Source of the DNA: JBEKVE01 sp049514335
Lineage (GTDB): Bacteria > Actinomycetota > Acidimicrobiia > Acidimicrobiales > UBA8190
Direction: 5' to 3'
NCBI GenBank assembly: GCA_049514335.1
Contig: JBEKVE010000145.1
Coordinates: 1-7,757, forward strand
DNA length: 7,757 bases
Position 1 is the first letter of the stretch. Each line of letters opens with the position of its first letter. The translations under genes and the position numbers were made by a program. The notes beneath the pieces are model-generated. The model saw only the letters and a list, made by a program, of their open reading frames with translations, made no database searches and was not told where the DNA came from. Positions 1 to 6,034 of the stretch are shown piece by piece.

Positions 1-10
1 GAGCACGGCC

Positions 11-1396
11 CTACCCCCGCCGCAGCGGTTCGCGCCGGGCTCCGACCTCCTCGACCAGAGGCTCGAGCGCGCCGGCGGCGGTGGCCTCCCACGTGAGGGC
101 GAGGGCACGGCGACGGGCGGCGCGTCCCAACCGTGCCCGCAGGGACCCGTCGATGAGCACGGCCCGGAGGCCCGCCCCCAGCCCGGCGGCCAGCGCGGAC
201 GGGTCGGACCCGGGGCCGGCGGATCCGGTAGGCCGGGCCCCCCCGTGGCGTGGCGCCGTGCCGTCCTCGTCCGAGGTGTGGTGCCACCGGGCCCGGCTGC
301 GGGCGGAGGTGGCGCCCCCCACCACCAGCCCGCTCACTCCGTCCTCCACGGCGTCGCGGTGCCCGGCGATGCGCGACACCACCGCCGGGGTGGCGCACGC
401 GCCCGCCTCGGAGATCGTCATCCCCCATCCCTCGCGCTGTGACGTGCTGGCCAGGACCCAGGCGCTGCGGTAGATGTCCACCAGCGACGCCTGGTCCATG
501 AAGCCGGGCATGTCGATCCACCCCTCGGCCCCGAGGGACCGGCGGTGTGCCTCGAGGCGGGCCCGCTCGTAGCCCTCGCCCACGATCACGGCACGCAAAC
601 CGGGGATGTGGCGCTTCACCTGCACCAGGGCGTCCATGAGCACGTCGAAGCGCTTGACCGGGACCAACCGCCCCACCGCCACCACCGTGGGCTCCGGGGC
701 GCGGGCCGTGCCCGGCGTGAACACCGGGTCGATGCCGGGGGGCACCACCCGGACGCGACCGGGCCGCAGGCCGAGCATCGACACGATCTCGGCTCGCGAC
801 GACTCCGACAGCGTGACGACGGAGGTGTTGCGATACAGCGGGGGGGCCAGGCGCCGTTCCATGAGCTCACCCAGCCGGGCCCGACCGGGACGCAGCACCA
901 TCTGCCACATCTCGGCGTGGACATGGTGGAGGAACACCACCCGCGGACAACGGGCCCACACCGGAGACAGGAAGGGCATGCCGTTCCAGATCTCCACCAA
1001 CCCGTCCGGTCGCGGTCCGCGCCCCGCCAGCCCGGCCAGGGCACTGCGGGGAAACACGGAGTAGCGCCGCCCCGCCCGGTGCACGTGGTACCCGTCGCGC
1101 TCCACCCGGGCCGGATGCCCGACGGCGGTGGACGTGCGCAGGGTGACGTCGAGGCCGGCTCCCGCCCACAGCGACGCCACGTGGTGGGCGTGGCGCTCGG
1201 ACCCGCCCGCCTCGGGATCGTCGAGGTCACGCCAGGCCAGGAGCTGCACCCGGCGCAGGCCGGCGTCGAGAGCACGGGCCGCCACCTCGTCGAGGCGGAC
1301 GGCGGGCGCGGGGAGCAGGACCAGTCGGGCCGCATCGGCCACCGTCGGACGGGCCGTCCCCGGTTGGTCCTGCGCTCGGTGCTGCGCCTCGCTCAC
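11..1396 (-). CDS. GT-B fold glycosyltransferase, family 4 (GT4), cell-surface glycan synthesis
   Basis: A 461-residue retaining glycosyltransferase that probably transfers a sugar from a nucleotide donor to a lipid-linked or glycan acceptor at the inner membrane face. The N-terminal acceptor domain has the AGGSE loop (residues 63-67) typical of actinobacterial GT4 enzymes and a HHVHAEMWQ stretch at 157-165. The C-terminal donor domain starts near 235 with VGRLVPVKRFD (241-251), where R243 and K248 fit the donor-phosphate contacts of the family. E322 and E330 form the EX7E motif. Residues 362-397 are a low-complexity insert just before the final helices, where relatives usually have a short turn. 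The start is GTG, with an AAGGG ribosome site 8 nt upstream. It is the last visible gene of the minus-strand operon, 91 bp after the flippase. Donor and acceptor cannot be told from sequence. Family call is firm; substrate unknown. Confidence 0.93.
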   Translation of the reverse strand: MSEAQHRAQDQPGTARPTVADAARLVLLPAPAVRLDEVAARALDAGLRRVQLLAWRDLDDPEAGGSERHAHHVASLWAGAGLDVTLRTSTAVGHPARVERDGYHVHRAGRRYSVFPRSALAGLAGRGPRPDGLVEIWNGMPFLSPVWARCPRVVFLHHVHAEMWQMVLRPGRARLGELMERRLAPPLYRNTSVVTLSESSRAEIVSMLGLRPGRVRVVPPGIDPVFTPGTARAPEPTVVAVGRLVPVKRFDVLMDALVQVKRHIPGLRAVIVGEGYERARLEAHRRSLGAEGWIDMPGFMDQASLVDIYRSAWVLASTSQREGWGMTISEAGACATPAVVSRIAGHRDAVEDGVSGLVVGGATSARSRARWHHTSDEDGTAPRHGGARPTGSAGPGSDPSALAAGLGAGLRAVLIDGSLRARLGRAARRRALALTWEATAAGALEPLVEEVGARREPLRRG

Positions 1397-1487
1397 GAAC
1401 CGTTCCCTTCCCCGTCGCGGCCCACCGCAAAGGTGGAGGAGGGGGCACGGCCCTCCGGGGCGCCCTAGGCGGTCACGGCGCCACTTC
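1397..1487 (-). other. Intergenic gap with two small adjacent inverted repeats
   Basis: This 91-bp gap separates the flippase stop from the glycosyltransferase start, the longest gap within the minus-strand gene run. It holds two short potential hairpins: CCACC/GGTGG (1422-1426 with 1432-1436, 5-nt loop) and GGAGGG/CCCTCC (1438-1443 with 1451-1456, 7-nt loop). Neither is followed by a T-run on the minus strand, so a classical intrinsic terminator is not supported. They could modulate readthrough or stabilise the transcript, or be chance in such GC-rich DNA. No promoter-like hexamer pair is obvious. Confidence 0.4.
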
Positions 1488-2948
1488 TCACGCTACCGAT
1501 CCTGCGGCCTCTTCCGGTGCATCACCCAGGACGGGTCGGCGATGCGCGGTGCGCCGGTACACCACCACGAAGCACACCACCATGACCGCCAGCAGGCCGG
1601 CCTGGGCCACGAGGTCGCCGCGCGCCGTCCGCACGTACTGCCCGTCGCCCAGCCACGTGAGCGCAACCACGGCGCCCGCTCCCAACGCCAGCACAACGAT
1701 CACACCACGCCACCCGATGCCGAGGAGGTAGATGGCGAGGACCAGCGTCGCCGACAAGAGCACCATGGCCAGCACCAGCTCGGCGAACGCAGGGGCGGCG
1801 GCGGTGAGCTTGTGGCCGAACACGAGGCTCAGCAGGCGGTGGGGCGAGAACACCGACAACAGGAGGAGGAGGGCGCACGGCATCGCCAGCACGCCGAAGG
1901 TGTACCCGAGTTGGCGCAGCGCGTGTGAGCCTTGTTGATGGCGGATGGTCGCTTCGGGCAGGAGGTAGTTGATGAGGACCAGGGCTCCGTACACGAGGGC
2001 CTTGGACGGCACCGACACCGCCGCGTAGGACCCGGCGTGATGCGGGGCGCGGCTGCCGAGCAGCACGACGTCGGCGTTCTGCAGGACGGTCAACAGGAGC
2101 AGGCTCCCGAGGGCGGTGAGCACATCGGCGGCCAGGTCCCGCCCGCCGTGCACCGACAGGGCCACCACGCCGCCGGTGGCCTCCACCCCGATCTCGGGGA
2201 TCTCCTCGGGGGGCTCGGGTGCCGTGGCGGCCCCGAGCGTGCGACGCAGGGCCCGGGTCGAGGTGTACCGGGCGTGGGCGGCGGTGAGCAGCTCCGAGAA
2301 CAGCACGCCGAGAGCGGCGCCCTCCACCCCGAGCTCGGCCGCCATGGCCACGGTCAACACCGTCCGCAGGCCGCCCTCGAGGACGAGGTTCACCGACAGG
2401 TCGATGTGGGCCCGCGTCACCTGGAGCAGTCCCCGGTCGATGGAGACGAGCACCCAGACCCCTCCGGCGGTGAGGATCTCGGTGACGCCGGCGGGCCCGG
2501 GCAACGACAAGGCATGGGCGATCGGCACCCGCAACAGGAACATGGCCACCGCCAGCACCACCACCGCCGACTGGCCGATGCGGTGCACCCGTGCCACCCA
2601 GGGCTTCACCTTCGCCCCCAACCCGGCGCTCTCCCACGCCGAGGTCCGCCGCACCACCCCGACCAGCAGGGCCGACCCGGTGGGCATGGAGACCACCAGG
2701 AACAGGCTGAGCAGGACGATCAGGGTCCCGTAGCCCCGGGTGGTGAGGACGTGGGCGACGAAGACCGTGGTGAGCAGGCTGGTGAGGCCGACCAGGGCAG
2801 CGGCCACGGCCAGCGTCACCGCATGGCGGAACTCCGGGCTCCGGCCCACCCCGCCGGCGCCGGGCTCGGCATCCGGCGACGGGCGCGCCGCGCCGTCCCC
2901 CTCGGGCCCGGAGCCCGGTGCGTCCGGACCGTCGGCCGTCGGGACCAC
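1488..2948 (-). CDS. Wzx-like polysaccharide/oligosaccharide flippase (MOP superfamily)
   Basis: A 486-residue polytopic membrane protein, likely to flip a lipid-linked sugar from the cytosolic to the outer membrane face. Residues 1-38 are a Pro/Gly/Ala/acidic cytosolic tail without signal character. Hydrophobic segments follow from about 43 to 465 (for example 43-66, 76-97, 127-147, 272-292, 309-329, 347-366, 386-410, 413-432, 447-464), about a dozen in all and close to family norms. A basic, proline-rich loop lies near 228-255 between the two halves. The second half contains the pattern NADVVLLG (291-298) followed by GSYAAVSVPSKAL (306-318) and a LLPEAT segment, characteristic of Wzx/RfbX proteins. 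The GTG start shares one base with the upstream FAD-enzyme stop (TAGTG), which implies translational coupling. No strong ribosome site is seen apart from the coupling. The carried glycan is unknown. Confidence 0.88.
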   Translation of the reverse strand: MVPTADGPDAPGSGPEGDGAARPSPDAEPGAGGVGRSPEFRHAVTLAVAAALVGLTSLLTTVFVAHVLTTRGYGTLIVLLSLFLVVSMPTGSALLVGVVRRTSAWESAGLGAKVKPWVARVHRIGQSAVVVLAVAMFLLRVPIAHALSLPGPAGVTEILTAGGVWVLVSIDRGLLQVTRAHIDLSVNLVLEGGLRTVLTVAMAAELGVEGAALGVLFSELLTAAHARYTSTRALRRTLGAATAPEPPEEIPEIGVEATGGVVALSVHGGRDLAADVLTALGSLLLLTVLQNADVVLLGSRAPHHAGSYAAVSVPSKALVYGALVLINYLLPEATIRHQQGSHALRQLGYTFGVLAMPCALLLLLSVFSPHRLLSLVFGHKLTAAAPAFAELVLAMVLLSATLVLAIYLLGIGWRGVIVVLALGAGAVVALTWLGDGQYVRTARGDLVAQAGLLAVMVVCFVVVYRRTAHRRPVLGDAPEEAAGSVA

Positions 2949-4543
2949 TAGGGGGCGCCGCCCCCCGAGACCGCCGCCACCCGCCGGGGGACGACAGGGG
3001 CGTCGCGCCCCGACCCCGCGCCGGCGACGGGGCTCCCCGTCTTCTCCTCGTGGTACTCCTCGTCCACGTTGACGCCCCAGATGTCGTGGCCGGTGCCGTT
3101 CACGATGTTGTCGACCGTGAGCATGGCGGTGTACATGGAGTGGTCCTGGTTGTTGTACTTGTGCATGCCGTTGCGGCCCACGGGGTGGACGTTGGGCACC
3201 TCGGCCGCCAGCCAGTGGCGGATCGTCTCGACCGCCTGGCGATACGTGTCGTCGTAGACGGGATAGGCCTTGGGCATGCGCACCACGTAGCCGCGCAGCA
3301 CGTCGGCCTCGTCGACGAGCCCGATGGTGGCGAGCTCGCGGGCGGCCAGCGCCACCAGCTCATCGTCGGCGGCGTCCCACAGGGCGTCGCCCTCGAACAC
3401 GAAGTACTCGAGGCCGAGGCAGGTCGTGCCCTCGCGCACCATGTAGGGCGACCACGAGCCGAAGTTCTGGATGCGCCCCACCTTCACCGTCGGGGAGTGG
3501 ATGTAGAGCCAATTGTCGGGGAAACCCCGCTCCGCCGGCACCACCAGAGCGACAGTGAGGAAGTCGCGATAGTGCAGGTCGTGAGCGGCGGCGAGCACCT
3601 CGGAAGGCGGCGGGGGGTCCAGGGCGCGGGCCAAGGCCGAGAAGGGCATGGAGCTCACCACGGCGTGGCACTCGACGCGCCGGCACACCCCGTCGTGCTC
3701 GTAGCACACCGCCGTCACCCCACCGGTGCCCCGCTCGAGGCTCGTGACGGTCGCTTCGGTGTGCACCTCGATGCCCGCCCGCTCCACCAGCACGCGACAC
3801 GCCTCCCACATCATGCCGGGGCCGTGGCGCGGGTACTGGAACTCCTCGATGAGGCTCGTCACCTGGTCGGCGCGGTTGCTCCGGGAACCGGCCAGGCGGG
3901 CGCGCGTGGGCTCCCACACCGCCTTGAACAACGACATGCCCTTGATGCGCTGGGCCCCCCAGTCGGCGGACAGCTCGGAGGCGGGGACGCCCCACACCTT
4001 CTCGTTGTAGGTCTTGAAGAAGTGCTCGTAGAGCCGCCACCCGTAGTTGGCCACGATGTAGCCCTCGAGCGTCGTGCGGTCGCGGGGGGGCTTCACCCGC
4101 ACCTTGAGGAACGACGCGGCGCAGCGCAGCGCCTCGAGCACCCCCAGGTTGCGCAGGGCGTTCAGCGGCTTGATGGGGTAGTCGAAGAACTTGCCCTCGT
4201 AGTAGATGCGGCTCATGCGGGGCCGCATGAGAAAGTCCTCGTCGGGGAGGATCTCGTGCCACAGGTCCTCGACCGGCTGGACCTTGGTGAAGAAGCGGTG
4301 CCCGCCGATGTCGAAGCGCCAGCCGTCGCGCTCCACGGTGCGGCTGAGCCCGCCCACCACGTCGTCGGCCTCCAGCACGACGGCGGGCCACCCCACCTTG
4401 GACAGCTGGTAGGCGGCCGTCAGGCCGGCCGGGCCGGCACCGATCACCACGACCGGACGGCCATCTCGTCGCACCGCCGCCGTCTTCGTCACCGCGCTCG
4501 TGCTCCGTTCGTGATCGCCGGGCACGGGGCAGGATACCGCCAC
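2948..4543 (-). CDS. FAD-dependent oxidoreductase, UDP-galactopyranose mutase/HemY-like (NAD(P)-binding Rossmann)
   Basis: A 531-residue flavoprotein. The Rossmann dinucleotide motif GAGPAG is at residues 35-40, the ribose-binding acidic residue E58 ends the second strand, and a VGGLSRT motif follows at 63-69. Next comes DIGGHRFFT (78-86), then FFKTYNEKVWG (175-185) and SADWGAQRIKG (192-202). The C-terminal FAD-contacting block is around GRNGMHKYNNQDHSMYTA (456-473). This arrangement is that of the amine-oxidase/UGM-like family often labelled protoporphyrinogen oxidase in error and often found in surface-polysaccharide loci. A sugar-nucleotide or polyprenyl-linked substrate is an inference from its neighbours; haem synthesis is unlikely here, as no other haem gene is near. 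Residues 1-27 and 502-531 are extra and disordered-looking. The GTG start has a strong GGAGGG 8 nt upstream; a GTG at codon 18 (4492) is an alternative. It lies 55 bp after the mannosyltransferase. Confidence 0.88.
   Translation of the reverse strand: MAVSCPVPGDHERSTSAVTKTAAVRRDGRPVVVIGAGPAGLTAAYQLSKVGWPAVVLEADDVVGGLSRTVERDGWRFDIGGHRFFTKVQPVEDLWHEILPDEDFLMRPRMSRIYYEGKFFDYPIKPLNALRNLGVLEALRCAASFLKVRVKPPRDRTTLEGYIVANYGWRLYEHFFKTYNEKVWGVPASELSADWGAQRIKGMSLFKAVWEPTRARLAGSRSNRADQVTSLIEEFQYPRHGPGMMWEACRVLVERAGIEVHTEATVTSLERGTGGVTAVCYEHDGVCRRVECHAVVSSMPFSALARALDPPPPSEVLAAAHDLHYRDFLTVALVVPAERGFPDNWLYIHSPTVKVGRIQNFGSWSPYMVREGTTCLGLEYFVFEGDALWDAADDELVALAARELATIGLVDEADVLRGYVVRMPKAYPVYDDTYRQAVETIRHWLAAEVPNVHPVGRNGMHKYNNQDHSMYTAMLTVDNIVNGTGHDIWGVNVDEEYHEEKTGSPVAGAGSGRDAPVVPRRVAAVSGGGAP
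2951..2965 (-). repeat. GC hairpin abutting the TAGTG stop/start junction
   Basis: A perfect 6-bp inverted repeat (GGGGGC, 3-nt spacer, GCCCCC on the plus strand) covers the last codons of the FAD-oxidoreductase gene, directly before its TAG stop and the overlapping GTG of the flippase. In the minus-strand mRNA this would be an all-G/C stem ending about two bases before the flippase start. It may occlude initiation until ribosomes translating the upstream gene open it, which is the usual logic of coupling. In DNA this GC-rich it could also be chance. Confidence 0.35.
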
Positions 4544-4551
4544 CCGTCCCG

Positions 4552-4557
4552 CCCTCC
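4552..4557 (-). promoter_or_regulatory. Shine-Dalgarno site deciding the FAD-oxidoreductase start
   Basis: GGAGGG on the minus strand sits 8 nt upstream of the GTG at 4543. It is the best ribosome-binding match among the minus-strand genes. It favours this GTG over the in-frame GTG at 4492, even though the first 27 residues are outside the conserved fold. Confidence 0.65.
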
Positions 4558-4598
4558 CGGCACCCGGGCCGGCGAGGGACGGGACCGCACCGGCGCTG

Positions 4599-5858
4599 TC
4601 ACGGCACGTACAGGCCGGTGAAGGCGAGCAGGGCGTACAGCGCCAGGCCGGCCCCGGCCAGCGTGAGCACGGTTCGCTCCATTCGCGCCCCGGCGGTCAC
4701 GGTGGCCCCCGCCAGGACGAGGGGGAACGCCGACAGGGCATACCGCTCGAAGCCGTCGAGGTTGGAGGCGGTGAGCGCCACCACCAGCACCGCCGCCGCC
4801 AGGAGGGTGTAGCCCGCCGGCCACCGGCGGGCCACCACCACCAGCAGGGCCACCGCCAGCACGGCCCACGGGAGGTGCATGGCCTGGCCCAGGTGCGTGC
4901 CGTGGGCGAGCAGGGAGGCGTCGTGCCAGAGCGTGTGCAGCGGATCGGCGAACCCGCCGCGCAGGGTGCCCTGCTGCTGGACCCGCAGCGGTGCCAGCGC
5001 GTCGCCGTAGCGCCACCCCACCCAGCCGAGGAAGGCGCCGAACCCCACCACCGGCCCCAGCAGCGCCGCCCCGCGTGCCACACGCTCGGACACCGGCGCG
5101 CCGCGCAGACCCCGCAGCACCTCGACGGCGGCGGGCAGCACCAGGAGCACGCCGAGCGGCCTGGTGAGCGCGGCCAGGAGCCCGAGTCCGGCCGCCCACC
5201 ACCACGCCCGGGCCCGGAGGGCGAGCATGGTCCCCACCCCGAGGGCGAGCAACGTGGCTTCGGCGTACCCCATGACGGCGGTGAAGGCGGGGGGTGCCAG
5301 ACACGCCAGCCAGGCGGCGCGGCGGGCCAGACCGGCGTCGCCCGTCTCGCGCCGGGCCAGCACCGCCAAGAGCGCCACGCCCGCCAGCGCCGAGACGTTC
5401 GACACCACCAGCAGGGCGGCGCCCGCGCCCACCCCGGGCAGCGCCGACAGCGCCCGCACCAGCGCAGGCACGAGGGGGAAGAAGCGCAGTGAGTCGTGGC
5501 CGGCACCGGCGTACCCGTGGCGGGCGATGGCCTCGTACCAGCCCGAGTCCCAGGCCAACAGACCCTCGTGCACGTGGGCCACCACCGACGCCGAGGGCTT
5601 GGCCCGGGTGACGACCTCGTGGGCCACCACGAGCGCCCCCACCACGACCAGACGGGCCACCACCCAGGGGACAACCGCCGTGCGCACGCCGAAGCGCCAC
5701 GCGTCGCTCACCGCCGCGCCGCTCACCGCCGTGCCGCTCGACGCCGTGCCGCTCGACGCCGTGCCGGCACCGGCGGCAGGTCCGTGGCCGTCCGCGGCGG
5801 CGTCGGCCGCCGCGTCAGGGGCCGTCGCACCGGCACGGCGCGCCGAGCCGGTGATCAC
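4599..5858 (-). CDS. PIG-V-like integral membrane mannosyltransferase (GT-C fold)
   Basis: A 419-residue polytopic membrane protein resembling bacterial PIG-V (GPI mannosyltransferase 2) homologues, which use polyprenyl-phosphate sugars on the outer membrane face. After the first membrane segment (about 60-80), the outer loop carries LAWDSGWYEAIARHGY (101-116), where the WD pair with D104 is the likely catalytic acid/base site. FFPLVPALVRAL (126-137), GYAEATLLAL (197-206), LTRPLGVLL (231-239) and ERYALSAFPL (371-380) follow the family order. About nine to eleven hydrophobic helices continue to the C-terminus. Residues 1-52 are Ala/Gly/Ser/Thr-rich and include four five-residue repeats. The GTG used here has only a weak ribosome site; in-frame GTGs at codon 45 (5726) or codon 50 (5711, giving MSDAWRFG) are credible alternatives. 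It is probably the first gene of the minus-strand operon. The sugar and acceptor are not determinable. Confidence 0.83.
   Translation of the reverse strand: MITGSARRAGATAPDAAADAAADGHGPAAGAGTASSGTASSGTAVSGAAVSDAWRFGVRTAVVPWVVARLVVVGALVVAHEVVTRAKPSASVVAHVHEGLLAWDSGWYEAIARHGYAGAGHDSLRFFPLVPALVRALSALPGVGAGAALLVVSNVSALAGVALLAVLARRETGDAGLARRAAWLACLAPPAFTAVMGYAEATLLALGVGTMLALRARAWWWAAGLGLLAALTRPLGVLLVLPAAVEVLRGLRGAPVSERVARGAALLGPVVGFGAFLGWVGWRYGDALAPLRVQQQGTLRGGFADPLHTLWHDASLLAHGTHLGQAMHLPWAVLAVALLVVVARRWPAGYTLLAAAVLVVALTASNLDGFERYALSAFPLVLAGATVTAGARMERTVLTLAGAGLALYALLAFTGLYVP
5706..5765. repeat. Four 15-bp tandem repeats
   Basis: Four contiguous 15-bp units: the two right-hand copies (5736-5750, 5751-5765) are identical and the two left-hand copies differ by one to three bases. 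In the mannosyltransferase frame they read GTASS, GTASS, GTAVS, GAAVS. The unit length is a multiple of three, so copy-number changes would keep the frame. If the real start is the GTG at codon 50, nearly the whole array would be untranslated leader. Confidence 0.85.
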
Positions 5859-5886
5859 CGGTCGCCGCGCTCGGGGTCAGGGGCCC

Positions 5887-5900
5887 GCATGCCCGCATGC
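5887..5900. repeat. 14-bp dyad GCATGC-N2-GCATGC
   Basis: Two copies of the self-complementary hexamer GCATGC are separated by CC, which makes a near-perfect 14-bp dyad about 29 bp upstream of the mannosyltransferase GTG. It also contains an 8-bp direct repeat, GCCCGCAT, in two tandem copies (5883-5898). This would suit a small dimeric DNA-binding protein near the start of the minus-strand operon. In mRNA it could form only a 5-bp stem with a 4-nt loop. Function is inferred from shape and position. Confidence 0.4.
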
Positions 5901-5947
5901 TAACGACGCCGCCCCGATCCCCCCGGCTCCCGACGTCCGGCACGGCG

Positions 5948-6000
5948 TATGCCCCGTCGTCAGGCACCTTGCCGTCTACCATGACCCCCGACGGGGCATA
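5948..6000. repeat. Perfect 12-bp inverted repeat with 29-bp spacer, upstream of the ABC lipoprotein gene
   Basis: TATGCCCCGTCG (5948-5959) is the exact reverse complement of CGACGGGGCATA (5989-6000). The arms are 41 bp apart centre to centre, about four helical turns, so both would face the same side of the DNA. The right arm ends 34 bp before the ATG of the substrate-binding protein. The only -10-like hexamer on the plus strand (5977-5982) lies in the spacer. It could be a paired operator, or a 12-bp RNA stem if transcription starts upstream. No T-run follows, so a terminator is unlikely. Confidence 0.6.
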
Positions 6001-6023
6001 GGACCACGCGTCCGACCAGAGGC

Positions 6024-6030
6024 GAGGGGG
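6024..6030 (+). promoter_or_regulatory. Ribosome-binding site of the ABC substrate-binding protein
   Basis: The purine run GAGGGGG ends four bases before the ATG at 6035, and its GAGG core is seven bases away, which is good spacing. It supports this ATG as the start, and the protein from here begins with a complete Tat/lipoprotein signal. Confidence 0.6.
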
Positions 6031-6034
6031 ACCG

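Larger units (their letters stand above)
5859..6034. promoter_or_regulatory. Divergent intergenic region between the glycan operon and the ABC importer
   Basis: These 176 bp must carry promoters for both directions unless the minus-strand start lies further left. I cannot assign a firm -35/-10 pair. TACCAT (5977-5982, plus strand) and TAGCAT (5902-5897, minus strand) each match four of six -10 positions, but neither has a recognisable -35 at normal spacing. The region holds a 14-bp dyad and a spaced 12-bp inverted repeat, listed separately. An ATG at 5981 is in frame with the lipoprotein gene but meets a stop after six codons, so it is not the start. Confidence 0.6.

Noticed and set aside
1..10. 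Possible start of a further minus-strand gene (GTGCTC at 6 to 1) just after the GT4 stop
   Set aside because: Only two codons would be visible. The G-rich run before it could act as a ribosome site, but nothing can be concluded at the window edge.
1422..1456. Possible intrinsic terminator between the flippase and GT4 genes
   Set aside because: Two short stems exist but no T-run follows on either strand, and the downstream gene continues in the same direction.
1932..2951. 339-codon plus-strand open frame opposite the flippase
   Set aside because: Gln/His/Gly/Asp-rich composition is a signature of reverse-complemented GC-rich hydrophobic coding sequence. There is no ribosome site or domain.
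2918..4621. 567-codon open frame on the plus strand
   Set aside because: It lies antisense to the FAD oxidoreductase, which has clear family motifs. Its product is His/Val/Gly/Arg-rich without recognisable motifs, a typical shadow in high-GC DNA.
4489..5700. 403-codon open frame on the minus strand overlapping the mannosyltransferase
   Set aside because: It is in a shifted frame of the PIG-V-like gene. The product is almost wholly Arg/Gly/Ala/Pro without domain motifs, while the other frame gives coherent membrane helices and family motifs.
5981..6001. Six-codon upstream reading frame (MTPDGA) before the ABC receptor
   Set aside because: It has no ribosome site and overlaps the right arm of the inverted repeat. 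It is too short to distinguish from chance.
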